The translations under genes were made by a program, and so were the position numbers. From a virus: a DNA stretch of 43,644 nucleotides. Numbering within the stretch: the stretch's first letter is position 1; each line of letters opens with the position of its first letter. Shown here piece by piece: positions 38,504 to 43,644 of this stretch. The stretch is taken from the IMG/VR virus record IMGVR_UViG_3300010375_000028, positions 1 through 43,644 of that record. The stretch is one strand, 5' to 3'. The notes beneath the pieces are model-generated. The model did not search any database. It saw nothing but the letters and a program-made list of their open reading frames with translations, and was not told the DNA's origin.

Positions 38504-38872
38504 TCATTGGGGCGGGGAGGAATCCCCGCCCCCTTTTTGTGCGGCATAGAAATCGTTCAGCCACGCCATATTGTTCGAGCAGCCGAACAGCTGGCCCTCC
38601 AGCACGACGATGTAGCCCGAGATCACGCCCTCTCGGTTCCGCACCGAGGCGACGTAGCGCAGATGCTCGGACTTCGCCTGGGCGACAGTGGTGACCGCAG
38701 ACCAGTCGATGACATACTCTGGCGGGATCGACGGACGGCCCCCGGCCGGCACGCACTGGAGGCGATCGGACGGCGGCACGATCGGCACCGCCACCCGAAT
38801 GGTATGGTCACATGCTGTTGCCAGGAGGAAAGAGGACGTCGAAAGGGCTAGAGCCATCTTTTTGAGCAGCAT
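38504..38872 (-). CDS. Putative o-spanin lipoprotein (Rz1-like)
   Basis: This 122-residue protein is set at ATG 38872, inside the i-spanin gene. It begins MLLKKMALALSTSSFLLATA and Cys21 then follows in an LLATAC lipobox, so it should be exported, cleaved and lipidated at Cys21 and anchored in the outer membrane. The mature part is about 100 residues and begins DHTIRVAVPIVPPSD, proline-rich like Rz1, though longer than typical. It is predicted to span the periplasm with the i-spanin and disrupt the outer membrane at lysis. Its last codons contain the rightward terminator. A start at the second Met (residue 6) is possible. Confidence 0.65.
   Translation of the reverse strand: MLLKKMALALSTSSFLLATACDHTIRVAVPIVPPSDRLQCVPAGGRPSIPPEYVIDWSAVTTVAQAKSEHLRYVASVRNREGVISGYIVVLEGQLFGCSNNMAWLNDFYAAQKGGGDSSPPQ
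38509..38538 (+). terminator. Intrinsic terminator of the rightward unit
   Basis: GGGGCGGGG (38509-38517) and CCCCGCCCC (38524-38532) form a nine-pair all-GC stem around AGGAAT; a C and TTTTT follow. It ends rightward transcription 43 bases after the last rightward gene. It lies entirely within the last codons of the convergent spanin gene (GGGDSSPPQ). On the minus strand there is no T run, so it is one-directional. Confidence 0.85.
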
Positions 38873-39155
38873 CGAGTTTCGCCTTTTCCTGTTCGACCTT
38901 GGCCGTGAAGTCCACGACGCGAGGCAATTCCTTCTTGTCGGCAATCGCCGTGCCGGCGGCGGCGTTCGCCAAAGCCTTATCGCTCGCCGCCTTCCACTTG
39001 GCGTCGGTCACCGCGACACCCGCCGCATAGCGGTTGTCGCCATAGGCATCGAGCGCGAGATAGAGCGCGCCCAGGATGAGCAGCGGCACCAGGACATAGG
39101 CGATCAGCTTGGCCGGCAGTTCGCCCAGGCCGAGGCGCAGTAGGAGCGGGATCAC
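38808..39155 (-). CDS. Putative i-spanin (Rz-like)
   Basis: This 115-residue protein starts at GTG 39155, overlapping the previous stop (GTGA). Residues 1-35 form an N-terminal membrane helix (LGLGELPAKLIAYVLVPLLI, LGALYLALDAYGDNRY). The rest is a charged periplasmic helix with AKWKAASDKALANAAAGTAI and KVEQEKAKLDAAQKDGSS. This is the layout of Rz-type inner-membrane spanins, with a nested outer-membrane lipoprotein gene in another frame downstream. The pair would connect both membranes in the final step of lysis. It follows the small membrane protein and endolysin in the cassette. Confidence 0.65.
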   Translation of the reverse strand: MIPLLLRLGLGELPAKLIAYVLVPLLILGALYLALDAYGDNRYAAGVAVTDAKWKAASDKALANAAAGTAIADKKELPRVVDFTAKVEQEKAKLDAAQKDGSSPFDVLFPPGNSM

Positions 39156-39427
39156 TTGGCGTTGCCTTTCGCGTTGGGGTCGGTCGTCGGGTCGGGGCCA
39201 GGGATAGACGACCGCAGGGCATCCTGCGCGTCATTGATGGTACGATTCTGCCACCGCTCCTTGATCGCGCCGACGATCGCCATCAGCAGGGTCGACCAGG
39301 CCGCCGCGCCATTCGTGTCGCCATGCTTGATCGACGAGAAGGCGAGAATGCCGGCGATGCCGGCGATCACGCCGAGCAGCCCAAGCTCGCCACCGGTGCC
39401 CGACATATTGGGGGCGCGCCAGTTCAC
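39152..39427 (-). CDS. Small membrane protein of the lysis cassette, possible holin
   Basis: This 91-residue protein starts at GTG 39427, which overlaps the endolysin stop (GTGA) and has AGGAG eight bases before it; an ATG seven codons inside is less supported. It has hydrophobic segments at about 13-30 (GELGLLGVIAGIAGILAFSS) and 43-55 (AAAWSTLLMAIVGAI), and a polar tail with DALRSSIPGPDPTTDPNAKG. The two-span topology and position between endolysin and spanin suggest a holin or a regulator of lysis timing. Confidence 0.5.
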   Translation of the reverse strand: MNWRAPNMSGTGGELGLLGVIAGIAGILAFSSIKHGDTNGAAAWSTLLMAIVGAIKERWQNRTINDAQDALRSSIPGPDPTTDPNAKGNAK

Positions 39428-40092
39428 CTCGCCATCTCCTGCGCCAGCTTCACGTCGTAGCGGTTCCGGTCATAGGCCGCACCGTTGTACGCCTTGGCGA
39501 ACGGCCGGCAGTCGGCGGGATTGGACGAGAGCAGCGCCAGCTCGTCCTGCAATCCGAAATGCTCGATGTACCGGGCGAACAATTCATAATGCGCCGCCTC
39601 GCTTTCGACCGTCGAATAAGCGAGATCGATCGGGGAGGCATAGCCGAAGTCATGCCAATAGGTGCCGAGAACCTGGAAGCGCCCCCAGCTGCATGACGCG
39701 AATGCGGCGTCGGGATCTAGCGCACAAGCCCGCGTCAGCTTCTCCCAAGAGTCGATCGAATACCCGCCATAGGTTGGGTCGCTGAACATGGTGCGGCCAT
39801 ACTTGCCGGCGGTCAGCCGCCAGAAGATATGCCGCTCGAACAGGATGCGCGGACGCCCCTGGTGGTCGAACGACCAGCCGCCCGACTCGACCACATCGAC
39901 AGCGCGCAGTTGCTTGACCGCAGCCCTGAGCCTCACCGCAAAGGAGGTAACCTGATCGAGCGATATGGCTGGGGCATGGGGATTGGAGAAGGCTGCAACG
40001 ATCGCGGCGCGTGTGGCCGGCCCTGCCTTGCCATCGACAACGATCGGCTGCCCCTTGGCAACCAGCCACTGCTGCAATTCCTTGACGTTCAT
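39424..40092 (-). CDS. Endolysin, N-acetylmuramidase with peptidoglycan-binding start
   Basis: This 222-residue protein is set at ATG 40092, preceded by GGAGGGG eight bases away. Residues 1-45 resemble a peptidoglycan-binding domain (KELQQWLVAKGQPIVVDGKA, GPATRAAIVAAF). Residues 60-215 resemble the phage N-acetylmuramidase family: VDVVESGGWSFD with the probable catalytic Glu, HQGRPRILFERHIFWRLT, then AFASCSWGRFQVLGTYWHDF and AFAKAYNGAAYDR-type end (PFAKAYNGAAYD). No signal peptide is seen, so export depends on a holin. It cuts the glycan chain of the peptidoglycan. It overlaps its two neighbours by four bases. Confidence 0.85.
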   Translation of the reverse strand: MNVKELQQWLVAKGQPIVVDGKAGPATRAAIVAAFSNPHAPAISLDQVTSFAVRLRAAVKQLRAVDVVESGGWSFDHQGRPRILFERHIFWRLTAGKYGRTMFSDPTYGGYSIDSWEKLTRACALDPDAAFASCSWGRFQVLGTYWHDFGYASPIDLAYSTVESEAAHYELFARYIEHFGLQDELALLSSNPADCRPFAKAYNGAAYDRNRYDVKLAQEMAR

Positions 40093-40421
40093 CGTCCGAC
40101 CCCTCCCATCCATTCACGCGCGGCTTGTTTCGCCCGCTCGTTCGCAATCCAGTGCCGGTGGATGCGAGCCAGACGCGCGATGAAATACGTAGCGAGCCCG
40201 ACGTGCAGGAGCGTGACGCTCCAGTCATCGAACGGGGTCTGTTCGCCGAAGAAGTTGCGACCCAAGATCGGGCCAATTCGCATGAGCATGCCGGCAGCGA
40301 TGCCGGCCATGCCCATCCGCTCTCCCAGGGTGAACTGGTCGGGGTACGCGAGCAGCTTGAACGTCACGATCATCGCCACGACGATGGAACTCAGGACGTT
40401 GATGATTGTCCAGGCGGTCAT
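40089..40421 (-). CDS. Membrane protein of the lysis cassette
   Basis: This 110-residue protein is set at ATG 40421, with GGAGG eight bases before it, overlapping the previous stop (ATGA). It contains hydrophobic segments around 1-22 (MTAWTIINVLSSIVVAMIVT), 34-54 (GMAGIAAGMLMRIGPILG) and 68-84 (SVTLLHVGLATYFIARLAR). The C-terminus is charged. Its position directly upstream of the endolysin and its three-span topology fit a holin or antiholin. The family is not one that I recognise with certainty. Confidence 0.5.
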   Translation of the reverse strand: MTAWTIINVLSSIVVAMIVTFKLLAYPDQFTLGERMGMAGIAAGMLMRIGPILGRNFFGEQTPFDDWSVTLLHVGLATYFIARLARIHRHWIANERAKQAAREWMGGVGR

Positions 40422-40756
40422 TTGTCGGCCTCCACGCTTGGTGCGCCCAGCGACCGAATAACGCCCTTCGCCTTTGAAATGGCCACCGGGATCAGGAAGT
40501 GTGCGCTTGTTGCCATGAACCACATGACGGCACCATAAGCGCGCAGATTGAAAGGACCATCGCCCGACAATTTGCGCACGACGATCTCTGCAAGAAACGA
40601 GCCCACGAACATACCGAACGTCAGGCTCATGACGAACGCCAGGGTAATCTCCAGTCGACTCATTTCCTTGTACGGGCGGAGCGCGAAGGATGACACCGCG
40701 CCCCCCACCGTCGCCAGGAACGACCAGATCCAGAATAGGAGGTTATTCTCGCTCAC
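40418..40756 (-). CDS. Membrane protein, holin candidate
   Basis: This 112-residue protein is set at GTG 40756, which overlaps the previous stop (GTGA) and has GGGAG about seven bases before it; an upstream in-frame ATG at 40771 is less likely. Three hydrophobic segments are visible: about 6-24 (LLFWIWSFLATVGGAVSSFA), 36-58 (ITLAFVMSLTFGMFVGSFLA) and 76-94 (YGAVMWFMATSAHFLIPVAI). The three-helix topology is like class I holins. It precedes another membrane gene and the endolysin. Which of the cassette's membrane proteins is the real holin cannot be told from the sequence. Confidence 0.5.
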   Translation of the reverse strand: MSENNLLFWIWSFLATVGGAVSSFALRPYKEMSRLEITLAFVMSLTFGMFVGSFLAEIVVRKLSGDGPFNLRAYGAVMWFMATSAHFLIPVAISKAKGVIRSLGAPSVEADK

Positions 40757-41262
40757 GCCCCCACTCCCCATTTCGTTCGCGCATGCTTCGCACCCGCATC
40801 CCAGCTACCGCCGACAAGCCGAGCAACACCCCGATTAAAATGATCCCGAACACCCCGCCCTCCTATGAGCACAAATACCCCGATCTGTGCCAAAAGGGTG
40901 ATGTCGAGGAAGCTTGAATACGCCTCGAAATCGTAGACCCGAAGCCAATAGGCCGCGTGGAATACCTCCTGACACAAGGACGTAAGCAGCAGCGCCCAGC
41001 CCCACCAATACCGATAGGCCGTTGTTATCGCTAGCGCTCCAAATATTCCATCCATTATGGACCAAAGGTCTTTCGAATCGAGCAGCCCATGGAATAGGTT
41101 GGCCGGCTTGAACGGAGTCCAGGCGAGGACATACTCAAGCCAGCCGACAAAGAGCAGCACGGCGAGAGGCAAAGCCACCCGCCGTGCCGTCGTTACATGA
41201 GCCGCGAACACCACGGCCAGGACGCAAAGGCCCCCGTTCAGAATTGCGAAGGGCCAGTCCAC
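40753..41262 (-). CDS. Multi-span membrane protein
   Basis: This 169-residue protein is set at GTG 41262. Hydrophobic segments are visible at about 4-22 (PFAILNGGLCVLAVVFAAHV), 28-48 (VALPLAVLLFVGWLEYVLAW), 70-92 (IFGALAITTAYRYWWGWALL) and 115-133 (SFLDITLLAQIGVFVLIGGR). It therefore has four or more membrane helices. Many Trp and Tyr residues lie at predicted interfaces. No family is known. It is the largest membrane protein of the lysis area and could be involved in superinfection exclusion or holin control. Its start signal is weak. Confidence 0.5.
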   Translation of the reverse strand: MDWPFAILNGGLCVLAVVFAAHVTTARRVALPLAVLLFVGWLEYVLAWTPFKPANLFHGLLDSKDLWSIMDGIFGALAITTAYRYWWGWALLLTSLCQEVFHAAYWLRVYDFEAYSSFLDITLLAQIGVFVLIGGRGVRDHFNRGVARLVGGSWDAGAKHARTKWGVGA

Positions 41263-41268
41263 CGGCCG

Positions 41269-41442
41269 TTACCCGCCGCCGGGCTTATCGGGATCGGTGT
41301 GACCACCGCCACCCGATTCGAGCGTATTGCCGGTGGCGCTGTCACCGCCGGCCTCTTCATAAATGGCGACAAGTTTCTGGCGCGTACCGGGGCTGGGAGC
41401 AATCTCGATCGCCTGCCGGATCAGTTCACAGAAATCTTTCAT
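41269..41442 (-). CDS. Short hypothetical protein
   Basis: This 57-residue gene is set at ATG 41442 (MKDFCELIRQAIEIAPSPGT), with GAGGAG eight bases upstream. A GTG at 41451 overlapping the previous stop is another possibility. The first half is an amphipathic helix followed by RQKLVAIYEEAGGDSATG; the end is Gly-rich (ESGGGGHTDPDKPGGG). No family recognised. It is part of the leftward series between the tail spike and lysis genes. Confidence 0.5.
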   Translation of the reverse strand: MKDFCELIRQAIEIAPSPGTRQKLVAIYEEAGGDSATGNTLESGGGGHTDPDKPGGG

Positions 41443-41447
41443 CGCAG

Positions 41448-41678
41448 TCACTCCTCTTCAGCTGCAGGGACATCCGGTAGTGCGTCGATTATAGCCTCGG
41501 CGGCCTCGGTTTCATCGGTCGGCAGTTCAGCCATGGCAATATCGCCGAGCTGGCGCTGCTCAAGCAGTTGCTCCTGAACCGCGACGTGATCCTCAAGCAC
41601 CTTGCGGCGCAGTTCGATCTCATCGGGATCGGTCGCCATCGAGAGCATCGCTTCCATGTATCCGGTCAAGAATGTCAT
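41448..41678 (-). CDS. Short acidic helical protein after the tail spike
   Basis: This 76-residue gene is set at ATG 41678, with TGAGG six bases upstream. It is helical and acidic: TFLTGYMEAMLSMATDPDEI, ELRRKVLEDHVAVQEQLLEQ, then AELPTDETEAAEAIIDALPD. It could act as a small chaperone for the adjacent tail spike, since such proteins are often encoded right after the spike. No sequence motif proves this. Confidence 0.55.
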   Translation of the reverse strand: MTFLTGYMEAMLSMATDPDEIELRRKVLEDHVAVQEQLLEQRQLGDIAMAELPTDETEAAEAIIDALPDVPAAEEE

Positions 41679-41685
41679 AGCGGCC

Positions 41686-43644
41686 TCACACGTTCGCTGG
41701 AGTTGGACGGCGGAAGAAACCAAGGCGGACCCTCGACCGTGTCTTGTTCGCGTTCTGATCGATCACGATCGAGCCGGGCGCGCCGGCAGTGAGCGTGGTG
41801 AGCTTGGCGGTTTGAGGTGCCAGAGCATTTATCTCGACCGGCGAAACCAGATAGTCGCCGACAGCCAGGCTCGTCGTGATCGTTGAGCCGAGAACGGAGT
41901 CCGTGGCAACGTTAGAGATCGTCGTCGCAGCGGTGATCGAGCCCGACACTGCGCCAGTCGCATTCGCCGTCATTACCGCAGTATTGCCGTTGACGCTGAG
42001 TACAGTTGTTCCGGCCGGGATGTTGGCATGCGTGAGCGGGTCGCCGGGCTTGAGCGCCCCAGTTACTGCGGTGAGGTTCGGCGAGCCGTTGGTGCCGGTC
42101 GCCGTCACGTTCGACTGGAAGTCCCCGAACAGCGGCGTGGCAGGGGTATAGTTCCGGGCATGCAGGAGCATGAAATTGCCCGTCACCAGCGACACTGGGA
42201 ACAGCAGGCTCTTGACCCCCCCGACCGTCTTGTAGTTGTTCCTCGCCACGGCATAGAGCGTGTCGGTCGCATCGTCATAATAGCGCACCGCCCACACCAT
42301 CCCCGTCGTGTTTTCGAGCAGGACAGAGCCCGGCCCGAAGCCTTGCAGATCGGCACTGGTGGTTTGGGTCGAGCCTGTGAAGACAAGCTTGATCTCGGTC
42401 GCATCCGCGCTGACGAAGCTTGGCACGGCAGAGCCTTTACTAATCAGGTACGGGTCGGCATGCGGGACCGGTAGCTCTTCATAGTTGACGCCAGACAGTG
42501 CCCGCACCGTCTTCACCATCGCCGGGATGCAGACCGATCGATCCGAGAACCGGAAGCCGCTTACGGTGACGCACGTCCTTGCACCGATCCCGGTGTTCAA
42601 ATTCCATTGGAGGAATTTCAACCGCTGATCTTCAACCCGATACTCGAGCCCGGTCAGGATCAGGCCGCCGGCCGTGGCGTTGTTAAATGCCGCTTGATAT
42701 AGCGGGATCGCAACGCCGCCAGCGCCGCTGTCGTAATTGTAGATCTGGGTGTTGATGAACTTCGCGCCCTCGACAAAGCACCCGAACACGCCATCGACGT
42801 TGATCCGGCAATTGAGGAACACCGGGCCGCCAGCACCGCCGGACGCGCTCGTTTCATTGATATTCGGGTTTCCGTCGAAATAGTTGTAAAGCTGACGAGG
42901 CGCGCGACCGCGCGCCTCGTTGACGCCGGAGAACGACCATTCGCAGGCGATGAACACCGGGCTCAATCCCGCGACATAGGCAGTGCTGCCAAACACCTGA
43001 CCAAGCCGGAATTGCCCCTCCGAATAGCAGGCGTTGAACACCATCGGCTCGCCATAGGAACTGTCAGTTCGGAACACGTCGACCGAGGCACCGAAGCCGC
43101 AGGTATTGATATGGCCCGCCTTGAAGCTGCCCGACTGAACCCCATGCGTGTTGTTCGTGATCGCGCATTGCAGGACGCCGAAGTTGCAGGATTGCATGTT
43201 GAGGCTGCGAAGCTGGTGGTTGCCCGCGCTGAACCCGAACGAGCATTCGGTGAAATTGCAGCGCTCGCACGACAGGAAGTCATCCTGCGAGGGGTTCGTG
43301 CCGGGCTTCATCATCAACCCGACAATGGCACCCCGGAAGTAGCAATTTCGGAACGTGGCGAAGCTGCCGTAATAGAAGTTGCCATAGGCTTCGCTGGCCG
43401 GGTTCATCAGCCACGCCGGACGATAGGGATTGCGATAGGCGACGTACAGGCCACCATCGAACCCATCCCAGGCACCGAGGTAGCGCCAGGTTACGGTGCC
43501 ATCGACGACGGTCGGGGTGGTGGCAGAAGGCCCGGTGCCGGACGCCGCAGACACGCCGGCGATCATGCAGCTATAGACGTTGCCGTTCGCTCGAATCGTC
43601 TGGCGAAAGCCATATGCGGTATTTTGGTTCCACAGGCCCGATGA
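41686..43644 (-). CDS. Tail spike/fibre, C-terminal part (joined to 1-1538)
   Basis: This frame runs without a stop from the window end (43644) to TGA at 41686-41688. It is the C-terminal part of the 1,101-residue spike; the ATG at 43566 is internal. The 191 bases 43454-43644 duplicate positions 1-191. After the sequence CMIAGVSAASGTGPSA and VDGTVTWRYLGAWDGFDGG, repeated Cys-containing short strands follow (FRNCYFRGAIVG, CNFTECSFGFSAGNHQLRSL, SCNFGVLQCAITNNTHGVQS), typical of a right-handed beta-helix. The C-terminal 120 residues include TATGTNGSPNLTAVTGALKP and DPLTHANIPAGTTVLSVNG, a repeated small beta domain likely to help trimer formation or carbohydrate binding. Confidence 0.8.
   Translation of the reverse strand, partial: SSGLWNQNTAYGFRQTIRANGNVYSCMIAGVSAASGTGPSATTPTVVDGTVTWRYLGAWDGFDGGLYVAYRNPYRPAWLMNPASEAYGNFYYGSFATFRNCYFRGAIVGLMMKPGTNPSQDDFLSCERCNFTECSFGFSAGNHQLRSLNMQSCNFGVLQCAITNNTHGVQSGSFKAGHINTCGFGASVDVFRTDSSYGEPMVFNACYSEGQFRLGQVFGSTAYVAGLSPVFIACEWSFSGVNEARGRAPRQLYNYFDGNPNINETSASGGAGGPVFLNCRINVDGVFGCFVEGAKFINTQIYNYDSGAGGVAIPLYQAAFNNATAGGLILTGLEYRVEDQRLKFLQWNLNTGIGARTCVTVSGFRFSDRSVCIPAMVKTVRALSGVNYEELPVPHADPYLISKGSAVPSFVSADATEIKLVFTGSTQTTSADLQGFGPGSVLLENTTGMVWAVRYYDDATDTLYAVARNNYKTVGGVKSLLFPVSLVTGNFMLLHARNYTPATPLFGDFQSNVTATGTNGSPNLTAVTGALKPGDPLTHANIPAGTTVLSVNGNTAVMTANATGAVSGSITAATTISNVATDSVLGSTITTSLAVGDYLVSPVEINALAPQTAKLTTLTAGAPGSIVIDQNANKTRSRVRLGFFRRPTPANV
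43454..43644. repeat. Terminal overlap, right copy
   Basis: Direct repeat of positions 1-191 with A at 43549 in place of C at 96. It marks the point at which the circular sequence was cut, and codes for the same stretch of the tail spike as the left copy. Confidence 0.95.

Overview
The window is one essentially complete genome of a tailed phage with a short tail (podovirus type). Positions 1-191 recur at 43454-43644 with a single mismatch, so the molecule closes into a circle of about 43,453 bp, and the tail-spike gene runs across the junction. The DNA is GC-rich. The gene families (Bordetella BPP-1-like head genes, a gene-transfer-agent-like head spike base, an N-acetylmuramidase endolysin, Hint-containing tail protein) point to an alphaproteobacterial host, perhaps a sphingomonad. 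The host is inference only. I see no integrase, no DNA polymerase and no phage RNA polymerase.

Layout. A divergent control region at 33360-33495 separates two transcription units. The rightward unit (33496-38466, + strand) holds about ten small, mostly unknown genes: probable early or regulatory genes, including a tandem helix-turn-helix protein with a sigma-factor-like tail, a winged-helix protein, a zinc-ribbon protein and an S24-like protein. It ends at a strong intrinsic terminator (38509-38538) that lies inside the end of the convergent spanin gene. The leftward unit runs from 33359 down to 1 and on across the junction from 43644 to 38504. In transcription order it encodes a CHC2/TOPRIM primase and a RepA-like helicase, small proteins, a head-spike module (base, fibre, beta-propeller enzyme), a ParB-methyltransferase fusion, terminase small and large subunits, portal, Bbp19-like protein, scaffold, capsid, cement protein, tail adaptor, a nozzle protein split in two with a Hint domain at the break, three T7-core-like internal virion proteins, a 2,925-residue polyvalent protein, the tail spike, and a lysis cassette (several membrane proteins, endolysin, holin-like protein, overlapping spanins).

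How it fits together. Genes are packed so tightly that most neighbours share start and stop codons (ATGA, GTGA, TTGA, TGATG), which implies translational coupling over whole blocks. Replication probably uses host polymerase loaded by the phage helicase and primase. The ejected core proteins, with a lytic transglycosylase and a giant protein carrying a zincin metallopeptidase motif, should build the channel and protect or establish the genome. Two separate surface-recognition systems are present: a tail spike, and a head-spike system with a lyase-like beta-propeller.

The most unusual points are the Hint domain at the split of the nozzle gene, the gene-transfer-agent-like head-spike module with a probable polysaccharide-degrading propeller, the sigma-like regulator with duplicated helix-turn-helix units, and a repeated AACGGGAGA ribosome-binding module in front of four rightward genes.
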